Of a stretch of DNA of 64,000 bases, positions 23,801 to 37,100 are shown piece after piece. The stretch is from Paramarasmius palmivorus (Eukaryota > Basidiomycota > Agaricomycetes > Agaricales > Marasmiaceae): contig JAYKXP010000128.1 in NCBI GenBank assembly GCA_037176845.1, positions 1 to 64,000 on the forward strand. The letters are read 5' to 3'. The translations under genes and the position numbers were made by a program. The notes under the pieces were generated by a model, which saw nothing but the letters and a program-made list of their open reading frames with translations, was not told the DNA's origin and searched no databases. The number at the start of each line of letters is the position of its first letter. Position 1 is the first letter of the stretch.

Positions 23801-25140
23801 CCATTCCGACTCGCGATGTGGTATTATCGATAAAGGCGAGGAAGAGGGTATCGATGATAGGCACGTGTGCGATAGGCCCATTTGCTAGATCTATGGAAGC
23901 CAGAAGATGTCTGGCCAGTATGCAAGACGAATTTTGGGTACCAACGTCGCGAGTAACCACTGTGAACAAGGAGAAACTCTAGATGGCAAATGTTGCGTTC
24001 TCGGTGAAGAACACCGGCAGCAACTCTGAGTATGTATGTGTCCCATAGAATGGCTAGCGGCTGCCAGCTACACATTTCAGTGGTGCCGAACTATCTCTCC
24101 GCAACGACTTGTGGCTTCATGTTCCCATTGCCTACGACACGTCGCCTATAACCACGTCGACATTGGTAAAACAACCACTGAGCGGTACGAGGTTGATGAA
24201 GGCCAGAGTGACTACCCGTCGCCCCGGAATCCAAACTCGAGTTCAGGTTTTGAGGTATGATGCAAGGTGCAGAGGTTGGGGTTGGAAGACGAATAGAGCG
24301 TTGGCACTTGCAGCTGTTGACGGAATGGAGTGTGCGGGTCTGGGAGCAGAAGCTTTCGGTGTGACTGGAGAGCTAGAGTACTTTTTGCGGCGCTGTGGAT
24401 AATAATGTGTCAGAAAAACGCGTCGAAAAGAGAGAAAAAAAGGGAGACCGCTCACCTGTGTACCTCTAGGACGCGAATTCCGACCAAACTCGATACTCTA
24501 AATCCTTCCTGAGTACGATAACCTTCTCATTATCAACCATCGGACACCAGCTGCAGGAGCTAGTTCGTGCCTGTATGGAGTATGCAACGCGAGTCTGGTC
24601 GGGGCCAAAGGGGCGGAAGAGCAATTAGTGAGCAAGGGGTTGCCAAACGCAGCTGAGGAGGCGTTTGTAAGCCGTGTGCGGGAAGGGAGGAGAGGAGGAG
24701 GAAAAGGAAGGGGAGGAGGAGAACGGAGTGCGATGGAAGTGTGGAGTAGCCTGAGCCAGGCGGTTGAGCTTGCGTGGGGATCTGGAGCGGGCAGGGCATT
24801 GAGGAGTGTCTTTTTGAAGGTAATAAAGCATAGTCGAGGGCGGAAACATCCAGTTGTGGTTGTACTTGGGTTGGAAGAGATGTAAGAAACGCGAAAATTG
24901 TTGGGCAAAAACAACATACCTTATTTCGAAATTCGGCGCGCCATGCCTTGGGTATTCCATTCTTCTGAGATACTGGAAGGTATATTAGCACTTGATACAT
25001 AAACATATAATAGTTGACCATACCATTAGACCTGCAAAGAGCGAGAAAGGATCAAACGATGGTGCCATCATGGTGGTCGTTTTGAGGAAAGATCAAGTGC
25101 CGGCGGCAAACGCTATCTGTTTCCACTTTGACCACCACAT
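20830..25140 (-). pseudogene. U-family gene, copy 2 (type II)
   Basis: Transcription order on the minus strand: start box (25140-25098) with a KTTTMMAPSFDPFSLFAGLMV-like frame after it; an exon with PKAWRAEFRNK ending in a GTATGT donor (about 24920); a Pro/Ser-rich exon with RKLNRLAQATP and KRLLSCVWQPLAH; the family intron at 24393-24455 (63 bp, CAG|GTGAGC..CCACAG); many short frames; and a 3' part with SVKLKNIVQGCLRSFDILVLLP (about 21265-21200), nearly identical in copy 4. The Pro-rich exon is split over frames, so this copy looks broken. It lies just upstream of DUF6535 gene A in the same orientation, as copies 4 and 6 do for genes B and C. Confidence 0.5.
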
Positions 25141-25479
25141 CGACAGCTCTCCCATGCGACAACCTCGTCCAACGTCAACACAGTCCGTCTTCTATACATC
25201 CTTGGTGGTATATCTGAGTCACGCTCAAATTTATTCTTCAAAGCAAACCGACGCATTGTTGTGTATCCAACCTTGGTATCTCGACTCTGGCCTCCTTCAC
25301 CGGCAAATTGATCATTGTCAAATATACTGTGCGTTATTACAGTCTTTAGGGCTTCAGCCAATCTTCAACTCATTCCCAGATCCCATATCATTGACTTTTC
25401 CTGGGGTATGACCCCGGGGTACCCAACATATTCCTCAAATTCAATCGAGTCGCCGGAGCGTGGATCCCACGCTGTAGCT

Positions 25480-28400
25480 TCAACCCCACCTCCGCCGACT
25501 TTACTTGCGGCCTGAAAGCCCGGAAATCATCTGGAAGGAGAGATTGTCGTCGCTCGGACACGAGGATCACGATCCTCAGCCTGTCAACCGTAATAATAGG
25601 CACCCTGGAGGACCAAAGGTATGTTCTTCCCATCACTCATAGACTCAGCCTTCTTACCATCTCATATCATAGCTTCAGCGCATTCGGCGCAAGATCAGGG
25701 AACTCGTATTTTGATTTCACGGTACCCATGAGTTCGAAGATTACAGATATGTATGATATCGTACTGCTGAAGCACATAGGCGGCGACATAGATCATGGGC
25801 GACAATTTTTGCTACCTATGGCATTCAATGGAGCAATACAAATGAATATTTCTACTGCGGTCCACTTTCATGGTGTCTACTGGCGCCTTAACCCTGTCTA
25901 TCCCTATCGGAACGATAACTAGACAGTCTATCGTTGAAGCTGCAAAGAACGCGACAGTCAGCCAGCGAAACATTTAGGCGAGACAGGATATGACATACCG
26001 ACGCTACGAATGCCGAACACCGCTCCAGAAGATGCTGACGCGCGTACGGTTCGCCTCTCCTTTCCTCTTCGCTACACTGCTCGGGTCAACGGCCATAGAC
26101 CATAACCCTGCCCCCGTCTCCTGTGCAGTACTGTGGTCGTGTCCCACTTTACGATAAGCTTCCTATACGAATCAACGCCATGCTTTCATATCCACGTTCA
26201 CAACATCCGTCGGCGAAGATCTGGACTAATGCGCTCGCAACGCAAGACACCGGTCAATCCCTTGACATAGCCGTAGGACTAGACCATTGATCGGCAAACG
26301 ACCAGTCTCCCCAGCAAAAGCCTAGGTGTGTGGGTTAGTACTACTAACGGTGGTGCAAAAGTATCAGTTATTCACCAATAACGATGTGAAACATTCGCTT
26401 GCTCATCATGGCTTGCTGAGCTGCCCTTCGTCTTGATCCCAGCTAAGGGAAGAACCATCAAAGCTGCTTGTCTTTGACATAGAGCCAAGGAAGGTGCTTC
26501 GCCGGTAAGAAAGATGACTTTATCCGCAAGTGGTTCGACATGGTGAGCGGAAATAGTACCGTCTTGATGCTGGTGCTACGTCGATGTTTCATAAGGTGAA
26601 GTAGGATTGGTATGAGAGTACGCCTCAACAGAACGCGAAATGTCCATCTCCGGGCATGGGCATCCGAATCGCAGAACGCCTTCAAGACAAATCATGAATC
26701 ATCGATCTTGCAGTTGCCGCTATAAAAGACGCGTATCAGTAAGATGCGCGGAGAAAGCGGCGAGAAAAACACTCACCAGAAGGTAAGAATCATCTTCCAT
26801 CCCAGTCATTCGCCCGTAGGATCCAACATCCAACTCGTAGCGGTGAGCAATTGTGACGACTTGAGGTGCCGAGGCCATCTCTCTACATCTTCCCAAGCTG
26901 GATGTCGATCCTGATTCTTGATGCTCTGGTTGCGTAAGAATCAAGGTTCGAGAGGACGCAGGTGTAGCCAGCGCCTGGTTCAGATTTGGTCTTCCGGATG
27001 AAGTGAGAAATCGCATGGTTAGCGAGAATGGTGTCACCAGGTCGAGTGGATGAGGGGTACTGAACCATGCTCTAGCGCCAGTCGGCTGGGAAAACGTCGA
27101 AGGCGAAACTATCCTATGTCCTCACGTCTTGTGTACCGTTGAGAAGCGGTCACTAAAGACAAGAGGCTATCAATAAGATAATCAATGGTGTAGGTAGATT
27201 CCTTACCTCGAGGTTACGTGTACGAGAGAATCAATAACACTCCGCGAGAAACAGGCCCTGTAAGTGATACGGATACGAGGATCTTCGATAAGGTCGGATG
27301 AGCGAATGCCATAGGTTGCATTGGCTGAGGCTAAGGGGTCGTTGCTGTTGACGACAAGGCATTCGCGTCAGCAAGATGAAAGTTGGAGAACTACGAGAAC
27401 GCTTACCTTGGCGTAAAGATACCGTTCAAACCAAAACCGTTCCGACTTTTCATCCATATGGTTTCTTAAACCAAGTCTAGCCTACATCCAGATGCTAGCG
27501 TACCGGTGGTAGAGAAATATATCTGTCGACAACGATGAACGATGAGGACTGTACTGCTCAAAAGTAAACAATGCTCCTTACCGAATAGATTAAGGAGAGC
27601 AACAGCTTTCGGACACCGGTGCCTCAGTCCGGATATCAAGAGCTAAACGAGCTCACAAAACCGGGATATCTCGGTACTGGGGGTTGAAGGTTGAATATGG
27701 GAACTTGAACGTAGTACCAAGCTCCTCCGCCTGCATCCCTGGTACGAAAAAAAGATTATAAGCTGCTGCTAGCTAGACAAGGAGGGTGTACACGGAGAAC
27801 ATACCATACCTTCCAGTTGCAAGACTATTATCTCCGGGCACGCATAGTTCGATATAGCCTGTAGCAAGGCTCCATTGAAGTGAATCATGTGTCATTCTTG
27901 CTTCCAGAAGTCGTGCATTTGAAGGCCTCACGTCAGCGGAAGCCGGAGCCGAGTAGTGACCGAGAAACTGGCAGTGACCAATCCCATGGCGAGCGGATGA
28001 TACGCCGTTTTGCTGGAACCAGCAGAGGCGGAGCATACAGAGCCCATGAAGCAAGATGAAGTCTGGGTATCGACACCCTGAGGAACCACCGCGAAAACGA
28101 GGAGCTCCAACCTAAAGATGGCACCGGCGTGTTGCCTTCCCGAATAGAAGTTACATCGACACCTCATATCCGCAACTTGCTGGCATAGCCCAAAATCTGG
28201 AGCCATATGACAGCTAAAAACCACCTAATTCCAAGGACACCTCTTTCCTGCGAGACAACGCCTACACGCACACTGGTATCGGTACAGTGACGGTTACGAA
28301 TGCGATGAACGCCTAGGTGATGACTTGACACCTTGGGTCCCAAACTCGAGGTCAGGATTCGAGGTATAGGATGGGGGAATGAGGCTGTGGGGGGTGCAGG

Positions 28401-29460
28401 GGTCGGGAAACGAATCCAGCGCTGGCAGTTGCAGCTATTGTCGGAATGTAGTACGTAGACCTGAGGATAAAGGCATTCTGGGTTCGTTCTTGTAGTTCAA
28501 AAGTTAGGATTCCCATTGACGGTGCTGCAGATAACGAAGTGTAAGGAAAACGCGCTAAAAAGGGAGAAAAAAGGGAGACAGCTCACCTGAGTCCGAAACG
28601 CGAATTCCGACCTAAATCATTGCCCTGGACCTCTGCTGCGCTCGATATTTCTCTTATTACCAACTGATGCACACCTGGAGCCTGTTAATTCCTGAATAGA
28701 GTACAGGAGACAGGTTTGGTTGGGGCAAAGGGAGCGGAAGGATAGGTGCGCGACAGGTTGCAAACTGCAGCTGAGGAGGCGTTGCATAGGCTGCGTGCGG
28801 GAAATGGAGTGGTGCAGGAGGATAAAGTCGCAGTGGAGGTGTTTTGGCGGAATTCTGAGTGCTAGTGGACAAAGGATTTGCGGAACAGTCTGAGCCAGGC
28901 GTTTGAGCTTGCGTGGAGGATCTGGAGTGGGGAGCTTTGGATTTGGTGTCAGAAATCGTCTTTGGAAAGGAAATAGAGTGTCTTTTAGGGCGTAGACATC
29001 GACTTGAACCTGTACTTGGGTAAGAAGAGGGATAAGGAACGCGGAAAACATTGAGCAAAAACGGCGTACATGCCAAATTCCGAAAAGTGATCTCTTCAAG
29101 CTTTGAGCGTTCCATATTCAGCTATTCTGGGCTACTGAGATATATGTCAGAGTCGAAACGGTGCAGAAAAAGGCAATGTATTGGTACTCACTGAACAGCT
29201 GCAAGATGATGGTTTTGGAAATGCCGGCGGCCAACCGGGCTTACACTTTGACCACGATCACGCTCTACCGACGCTCTACAAAACAAAATCACGCATATGA
29301 TAGTACAAATCCTGGGTTCATGGCTCTATGAATAGGTGTTCCAAGCTTCAGCTAATTTGCCTGCCCTTCTAATTCAGACCTTTACCTCGCAGCAGTCAAT
29401 ATCATCCCGTTTAACGTCAAAACTAGACGTGTAATTCCAAGAACTACATCCACACTTGTA
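25480..29460 (-). pseudogene. U-family gene, copy 3 (type I)
   Basis: A unit of about 3.8-4 kb, the counterpart of copy 7 in inverted orientation. Order on the minus strand: start box (about 29255-29221, shortened), exon MERSKLEEITFRNL (29115-29070), the best preserved Pro/Leu-rich exon (listed separately), the family intron 28525-28586, a region with LELLVFAVVPQGVDTQT (about 28125) shared with copy 7, and the 54-bp 3' intron (26322-26375; donor weakened to GTGAAT), followed by an exon damaged by deletions. At the far end, 25480-25800 holds a segment also found at the right edge of the window. The 3' half is dead; the 5' half could still be read. Confidence 0.5.
28617..29099 (-). CDS. Core Pro/Leu-rich exon of U copy 3
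   Basis: This is the longest undamaged form of the U core exon. The frame includes QVQVDVYALKDTLFPFQ, RKLKRLAQ, IPPKHLHC, SRTQPMQRLLSC and FRSLCPNQTCLLYSI. Copies 1, 2, 4 and 7 keep RLAQ/IPPK/SRTR-type blocks with length differences of whole codons, and copies 4, 5 and 6 keep the CPN block, which argues that this frame was once under selection. It is bounded upstream by a likely intron that ends CCCAAG near 29010 and downstream by GTGTGC or the family intron. No known domain is recognised; it has no membrane helix or catalytic motif that I can name. Confidence 0.35.
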   Translation of the reverse strand: MKRSLFGIWHVRRFCSMFSAFLIPLLTQVQVQVDVYALKDTLFPFQRRFLTPNPKLPTPDPPRKLKRLAQTVPQILCPLALRIPPKHLHCDFILLHHSISRTQPMQRLLSCSLQPVAHLSFRSLCPNQTCLLYSIQELTGSRCASVGNKRNIERSRGPGQ

Positions 29461-30170
29461 GAATCAATCCAACGACCACCGCAACCGATTGCTTTTGAAG
29501 CTTGAAGCTATCTAGATGGTTCAAAAGCTTCCAGAACGCGAGGTCTTCGTTCAGAAGATGGGACAACAACGATACCTCGGAGAGCCGAAGGTCAAATGTA
29601 TGTTCTTCAGACTTCCCACTAATCATATACGCAATCTTACCATCATAGGTTCAGAACTCTCAGCGCAGGAGCAGGGAATCTGCAGGATACAGGCACGCCA
29701 ACTTATCCCACTATTCACGCACATCGGCTGCAACAGCTACAGTTCTCGATTGTACATCAAAACTTTCAAGGCATTTATCGCAGCATTCGACGTTTCTCCT
29801 TGCTTTTTCTGAGTCCAGTGGGCTCGCATCCGACTTCCCAGGATGACCAGTGAACAGAAAACTGATGTGAGACTCAGGCTTGTCAGGTACGTTCATTTGC
29901 CTTATTTCCGATGGTTTCATACTCACAGCCTCATTTTTCATTTATATAGCTCTCAGAATCTCCGGAATTCCGCCTTGTACCCGTGTACCAGACCTACACA
30001 GGTACGATAACCTCATAACCGGCATCGTAATCGTCGCGTTTACATGTTCAATTAGCCTGTCAGAATTGGTTACGACTGCTCAATGCGAAGACCTACAGAT
30101 AATCAACACCTTCGGCCAGGTTATGGCTCAGTTAACAGCTCCGCCGCTCCGGAATACTTGACCTTCTCAG
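29460..30170 (+). pseudogene. P-like gene remnant, copy 3
   Basis: Divergent from U copy 3 and convergent with gene B, so it is in the place P occupies in module 1. It has an ATG at 29516, an intron-like GTATGTTC..CATAG at about 29598-29649 (also at 25620 and 11285), and a second intron GTACGT..TATAG at about 29886-29949. The frames between are short. It is shorter than P1 and lacks the VTACLTCLSRR exon, so it is partial. Confidence 0.3.
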
Positions 30171-30835
30171 CATAAATTCAATTGATCATCAGCAACAACC
30201 CCGAAACCACGATCTTTCCTGCTGGGATTCTTTCGTATGTTGCCTACGTCAGCACATTTTCCATGAGTCGCTCATTATACACCTTCCCGGCCGGCCAGAT
30301 ACAACCAAGGCTAGAAGATGCGGAATAGCAATACCTCGACATAATCATCAAGAACGTTGTAGACGGTTTGAATGACCAACAGATTGGATATGAGTGAGCT
30401 GCAAGTCTCGATTCTCCTATCCTTTCCCTCACTGACAGCTTCCTCCAAGGCCGACAAAGGACGAAACCATGGCTCTGGTACCTAACCAATGACCGCGAAA
30501 AGACGAACGTCACCCAAAGCTCATGTACTAGTTCACCAGCGGGAGCTACTCTGGTATCTAGTACGAGTTCAGACGACTGACAGAGTGCATTTCTGCATCT
30601 TTGTCCATGTGGCCGCTATGGTTACATGATAACGGTGTCTTTTCATTTCGTCACAACGAGAGTGTGCGTGTTTTCTATCTATTTCCCTTTTACACCTTAG
30701 CTCACGCTCCTGATAGTCTAATAACTTATACGATACATTGGCAACGATACGGACGTACATATTACACGCTGCTGCTACATACAGACACGTGTACATTGTT
30801 CAGTGAATACAAATATTTAGCACTACGATAACAGT
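30170..30835. other. Spacer 3' of gene B
   Basis: No gene is seen. Unlike gene A, the 3' flank of gene B shows no clear similarity to those of A and C, and the hairpin is absent. Confidence 0.4.
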
Positions 30836-33536
30836 TCATGGCCGGAACCAATATACGCGCAGCGCATTAGGGTCATTCGTCGGATTCCATCCGATGCGAC
30901 CTGAGATTCCATCACTTCCAACATTATTTCCCTGATGCGAAGACCTGATGCCAGCGGCACGAAGGTCTGGAGGCTCAAGAATCGCCAGCGAGATGTTGTC
31001 GCTAACAGTATGTGTATCTTGACCTGAGTCGGCGGCAGTGCCTCCAGTATCGACGATTCCTGGCCCTCCGTGATCAAACCCTGTAGGTCCGCCTTGTCCT
31101 TCAAATGACAAAGAGGCGGCTTGAGCACCGTTCTCGGGAGCTTGTGTGAAGCGATCGGTGTCGGTATCCGGTGGTACGGCCTTCCTCAATACACCAGGTT
31201 CGTCGCCAGCCGAGGAAGATATCGATAGACCTTCAGTGACACTATTGGAGGCCATAACCTGGACTTCAGAGTCTCCAGGATTGGTACCCTCAGCTACCAT
31301 CCTTCTTGGGGTGCGTGGTTCATCACTATCCGGTGGCAGGGCATTGTTCTCGTTCAGAGCCTGTAGCCCAGAGCCACCTGGGTCGGCACTACCAGGTACC
31401 AAGGTACCGTCTGTGAGATCTGCTGTTGTGTCGTCGTGAGGACCCTGAACCTGAATGTCGATCCTTTCTGCAACATTATCTGTGGGCATTGGTGGTCGTT
31501 CTCCGTCTTCGTCTCGAGGATTGTCAGATTCTGGGCATTCGGTAGAGTCGACGGAGTATCGGATAGGTTCGAGTTGAGGAAGTTCGGAAGAGGGAGGCAG
31601 ATCTTCATCGCGTTCGGGTAGAGGTGTGAAGTAGTCGGAAGGTAGTTTACCCACTTCCTGGACATTCTGGATTGCATTTCGCCACCAATTACGCGAGAAA
31701 TTGTGACGAGAATACAGTCGACGAACTATAATCTCATGATGAATGAACTGAACGAACGCTTGCCCCCTTCTGCTTGTCGACAACACCGAAGGTGGATCCG
31801 AATAGTAAATAATATGCCATGCAAGGCCATTAGCGAATGCCACCCGCTCCTCGTTGTGTCGTTCCTTGTCATACCCCGTGGAGGGCTTCCAAGATCGCTC
31901 AAAATGCTGCAGGAGTCGGAGGCCTAGCATTTGGAGCGGAGGATCATTGTGCGACCATAGTGCAGTGGCGAGAGAGAGGGGAATGAAGAACTGAAAGCTT
32001 GTTGATGATTTTGGGAGGTTCTGGGTGAAATATTCAAGAGATTTGGACAAAGAATCGACATCCCCACTCTCGACAAAGACACCCCAAAGCCGGTGCCAGA
32101 ACAACAACTCAATTCCCTCTCGAGAGTAGAGGAGAGGGTCACTGGTGATGGGCTTGGGCATGTGTGGGTACATATATGGGTATCTGAGGTATCTCCCAAC
32201 ATCCAACTCCCTCACCCCCCACATCGCGATATCCCACCGATCCAGAACAGCAGAAATTACCACGGAATGGGGAAGCATTTCCAACATGATCTCGAGATGA
32301 GGAATCATCGAAGGGCTATCACGAAACATTGTGACGGCCCATTGCAGCGCCTGCAGTTCGTAAATCAGCAGTTGGAAGGGGTAACCATACTCAGTGAACA
32401 CCTCCTGGTCAAACTGCCTGACCACTCGGAGGTCAAATGTCGACCAACTGGAGGCCTGGGCATGGATATGATCCCATAAGGGGCGGACATGAGACTGAGT
32501 GAAGTTATTGATGAACGGAAAGCGGAGGAGTGGTTTGGGGAGTGTGGTGAAGAGTTTGTAGAAAGCCCATGCTTGGGGAGACTTGTATGGGCAGATGAAC
32601 TGGTAAGCCAACTGCCCAAAGTCATGGTGGTGGATGATGCTATGTTCATCTTGAGCCACGGTGTTGATGAACCTGGCCTGATCGCGTGGGATTGTGACGG
32701 CGGGCAGGATTGTGGTGAGGAAGTACAGCCCAATGCTGAGTGAAATCGCTGCGAGGCATATGCCAAAGAGGATAGGGTGTAACGTCCACAGGAGATCCAA
32801 AACACCAATGAAAAAGAAGACTAATGCAATCTCGAGAAGAATTGGAAGTGCCGACAAGAATGAGGCTACGCCCCATTTCTCGAAGCTATCTCGGCGAAGT
32901 TGTCGTAGCGCCAGATTCTCTGCGACTGTGCGAGTTGGTACATCGCGCTGGTGTTCGCGTAGCCACTGCTTACACAGTAGACCAAAAAGAGCAGACGTTA
33001 GGCTGAAGATGAGGCTGAGAAACCAAAAACAGTTGATGCGGATTGATGAAGCATCTGGTGTGAATGGTGTAGGTTGAGTCTGTGTTCCATTGAGTTGCTG
33101 GGAGATTTGGGTGAGGATTACAACAGTTGTATCTTCGCTGAGCCATTGGTATGATTCGATGAGGAATGCGGTTACGACCGCAGAGAAGAGACCGGCCTAT
33201 TCATGGATTAGAAAACTGCTAGAAAGATGAAACTTGACATACAAAAACCAGGAGAGTATCAATGTCTTCTTTCCAGCCTAGAACCATTCCGTCGTCGTAT
33301 TTCTTGACTTCGGCCTGTAGCTTTTCGTATGCCGGTTCGATGACCTCTTTCTTCCACTTTTCTTCCTCCTCCCACATCCTCTCCTCCTTCTTCCTCTTCT
33401 CCTCGACCCTTCTCCGCCTCCACTGCTCCATATCCTCATCCCACAAGTCCCTTCCCAACTGCTTATACGCCTCTTTCATCCGCTCCTCTTTCTGCCTCCT
33501 CTCCTCGCTATCCTCTCTACTCGGGTCCACGTCCAT
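30836..33536 (-). CDS. DUF6535 membrane protein, gene B
   Basis: Exon 1 33536-33243, intron 46 bp (33197-33242), exon 2 33196-30836; 884 residues, the shortest of the three. The start ATG (MDVDPS) aligns with A and C. The charged N-terminal region is 98 residues up to the intron, the intron splits LLVF|AGLFSA as in A and C, and the DUF6535 membrane domain and the DRWDIAMWG / ERHNEERVAFANGLA region are well kept. The tail is the most different: it lacks the block of about 80 residues (NIVMDTLR...SLPHMA) shared by A and C, but still ends with a NDPNALRVYWFR motif like theirs. It is open throughout and has regular splice sites, so it is probably a working gene. It lies between U copy 4 upstream and P copy 3 downstream. 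Confidence 0.88.
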
Positions 33537-33770
33537 ATCGCCGTGTCTGGATGAAAGTTTGGTTCCTTCGGCCTGGCAGCTACCACATTAACTACAGTAG
33601 AGATGCACGTTGAAGCTCATGTGAACAGTCTATAATAAGCTGGTCATATCAGTGGAGATTGACAGGCCTCGTCATTTCATCAACACACCTTGGGCGCTTG
33701 AGCGCCGGACCACGCTAGTTATCGGCATGAGGCTTCCGCATGCCTTGGAGGTGACCGCATCGATACGAAG
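33537..33770 (-). promoter_or_regulatory. Conserved 5' flank of DUF6535 gene B
   Basis: It is highly similar to the flanks of A and C over the whole interval (GCACGTTGAAGCTCATGTG near 33606 and CTCGTCATTTCATCAACACA near 33668). The D exon lies beyond it in the opposite direction. The MITE found beside gene A is absent here. Confidence 0.4.
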
Positions 33771-33789
33771 GAAGAAAGAAATGGCCGGT

Positions 33790-33947
33790 TGTCGGTGATG
33801 GAAGTGGTGGAAGCGAAGACGATTTTGGGCGCTTATTTCATTGTTCCCCGACTTCGATGAACGCTACAATTCAGGATTCTCAGCTTCTTTTACCAGTGGA
33901 CGGTCCGAAGAATAGTTGGAATGGACGAACTCGGGCGTCGTAGAAAG
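33790..33947 (+). pseudogene. D exon remnant next to gene B
   Basis: Homologous to 20476-20624. The frame SVMEVVEAKTILGAYFIVP reads first, then an indel switches to YNSGFSASFTSGRSEE, which ends at TAG (33913-33915), the place where copy A has CAG. A GTATGG donor follows at 33948. Broken. Confidence 0.45.
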
Positions 33948-34189
33948 GTATGGTTAAACGATTGCAATGCATCCCTAGTTCTGCTTCAGTCCCACTCAAC
34001 TCCTTTGCAGACCACTAGCAGGAAGGTCAAAAAGGTTAAAACTAAGGCCTTTAACACCACACGATTCACGAAGAAAACATCTAACAAACTAGAACAGAAC
34101 TGAATCATGCAGCAAGATGTGTCCCTGCGCCTCATTCAACTTCCTGGCGTAGTTCATGTTTCAAGAAATACACGCTAAAAAGGTTCATG

Positions 34190-37100
34190 TTGTCTCTGTT
34201 TCCTCTGCGCCATGGTTAACGAACAACACAGTGGCCTTATACACATTCACATTGAAATGAACATTAATGACAATAAAAACACTACAGTTACAGTATATAC
34301 ATCTTGTCCTGTACCAATATTGTGTAATAAGTAACCATCCAAAACAATATCAGGATCGCAGGTGCGATTCCAGCGACCCGCCATATCTATCCTCCTCCTT
34401 GTACGTCGTGCTCGTTTTTTGGATACCACGAAGCCTCGACACTGATAGCGTGAGCGCTATGCATTGGGTGGTTGGCAGTGCTCATCCAAATGTCTGAGCT
34501 TCGAAGAAATGCCGGAAGGAGTAAGATATGTATAGCGCGTATCCGAGATGACCCAGGTGGTAGCGCCATGCCACCGGCAGCAACACGAGGATGTCGAAGG
34601 ATCGAAGGCATCCATATACAATGCTCTTGAGTTTGACGGATTGTAACGGCGCCAGATCGTTGGTTCCCGAGCCATGAAACATGTTCCTGAAAGAACCATT
34701 CCAAAGCTCGTCCTTGAATACCATTGAACCACCTATGGGACATCCCCAAATCAGCTACGCAGTTCGAGAGAAGCCTAGTCAACATACCAATTCCTCCAAT
34801 CCTCCCTGGTGCAACCGACAATTAGCCTGGCATCTCTAACACGCCTAGGCAGATCCCAATAGAGCAAACATGAACCGATGTCTTGTACGTTCATTCGACC
34901 TTGTCGCACGCGTCACAAGGTGGTTGGATGAAAAGTCGTGATAGAGGCCGTATGATGAATCCTTCAGGAGCTTGAAGATCTTGACGTAGTAAGGAACGAG
35001 CTGGGTGTGAAGCACGATATTTTGTTCACACTTCCCAGCGTCATGATGGTACAACTAGCATCCCAGGAAAACCTAAGCTAGCCAGATAACCATGAGCTTC
35101 AGCCGCCGATGCATTATGGTACAACATACTTTGTTCAGTCGCTTGATGTAGCGTACTGGGGAGAATGTTCTGATGAACGGTAAGATCATACACCACTCAG
35201 AATAACGTTGGGTATACTTAGACCAACATTCATCAGTATATAGCCCACGGAACCCGATGGAGAGAAACGTACGAAAAACAGAAACGTTCCCAAGCCAAGC
35301 CAGTGTATAGCCCGTTTGCCTAACGATTTCGCTGTTAACTAGTTTTCATACGCAGATGTTTCACGACTATACACACCTCATCCATAGTATTCCACTCAGT
35401 AAATCCACACCCAACCAACGCCTGACTAAAACGACCGAAGCCTTGGCCGTTACCCGCTGACCTCGAATCAGTATGTCTATTTCAGAGGTACACGCGGACA
35501 GAGCCTCTGCCCAGTGCCCAACTACGAATGTTGGATGAGTAGGAAAGAAGTATTCACAACTCAGGCTCGGACGTGCCTGAGTTAATGTCGAATTCTCCAC
35601 CACTTCAAGCTGGCGGAACTAGGGATAGATATTCCCGGCGAGGTCCTGACGAAATACCGAGAGAATGCACATAAAAAGGACATGCGGCCCCGGATTAGCC
35701 TGGGGTCTTGGACATCTGGGTCTTGTTTTAGTTACTATGGTCGCTCGGACAGCTGTATCAACACGTACTGTTCCGGTAAAGCTCGCCCAGCACCGTGACC
35801 TAAATGCTGTTAGAGAAAGATTCATATTGGGAAGTATGATGCACTTCACCGTCAGCCTGAGCTTGATCAATCCAAAAGCCATGAATCCCTTTTGAAAGAT
35901 ACCTCTCGGCGAGCTGCTCCTGTAAGCAAAATCAATTAGCCAATTCATCTTTGAATGTGTACACGAAACACTTACACAGAAACGTCATCGTGTACGGATG
36001 AATCAAACTGTAAACCAAAGGTTTAGTCCCCAGCACCGAAGAAGCAACATCGAACACATACCAAGTTATGTCCGTATCTTGCAGTGATGAAGGATAAGCG
36101 ACAGATTGATCATAGTCGCGGCTACGGGCATCGTAAGGTCGGATAGAATGTTGATCTTCGTCTTAAGGCAGGTTTACAAACCGCGCAGCATGGACATGGC
36201 GAGTCATTTTGACTTGAACATCTTCGGAGCAAGATGAGCATACGGAAGAAAACACAAGGTCAAAGTACACGCACCTGCAGTCCGCCAACGTTGGGAATGA
36301 AGACAGGAAGCGATCAGAACCATTAGGTGAGCGAAGGTAGAGGGTGGCCTTTGGCGCCCAGGGCAGAAGGCGAAGAACCCGTCTATTGCGAGGAACGATC
36401 AGCCTCGAGGTGGAAGGTTGTACACGTGCGGCAAGAACGATGCCTCGAGGCCGCTTCTTGTTATCGCATCGTTCACAGACGCCATATCAGCGACATCACC
36501 TACAGCGTCACCAACCGCAGCTATGGCCTCTACGTTTAGAGTACATTGCGAAACACCCAGATTGGAGGTGGCTGAAGGCGTGGAGAAGACGAATAATTCG
36601 AACGAAAAATTGCACCAAGCGCTTCCACGTCTTGAGAGTCGGTCGGTGATCGTGGATATGAGTTGTGTTTGAGCCTTCGAGTTTGTGATCCAAATACAGG
36701 AAGGTGCTGGGGCTAGTTCAGGACAAAGGAGTCATGTCCGCATGAGATGTATCCCTGTAAGACATAGGTAGAGTCAGCAGGGTGTTCCAACACTTATTGA
36801 GTTGACATACATTACCTTTCAGACGACAACCCCGTCGAACAAGATGAGGTTCCGTCACCATGGAGCTCTACTTGAACATCCATATCCGTGAATTGAGAAG
36901 GGCGAGCTATCGAGAGATAGACCGTTTCTTCCCAGACCAGCAGAGTGCATGATCATGAAACAATGGCCAGGAGGTAGCTGATGCGTACCCAGAGGCGCGG
37001 TATGATGCTCGGGTTCTGATCATGAACTATGGGTTCCGAATGTTCTGGTTTTGAATGAGTACTATGAACAAAAGAATATCTATCAGCTAAAGCTTGAGAA

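Noticed and set aside
24560..25021. LFAGLMV near the U start as a fragment of the DUF6535 domain (LVFAGLFSA)
   Set aside because: The similarity is five residues only and the surrounding sequence does not match.
20830..25140. U family as seven-helix DUF6534-type membrane proteins
   Set aside because: Some frames look hydrophobic (HLVRLGYALHI, LEFLVIAVVIQL), but I could not find the helix pattern or conserved residues of that family in a consistent frame.
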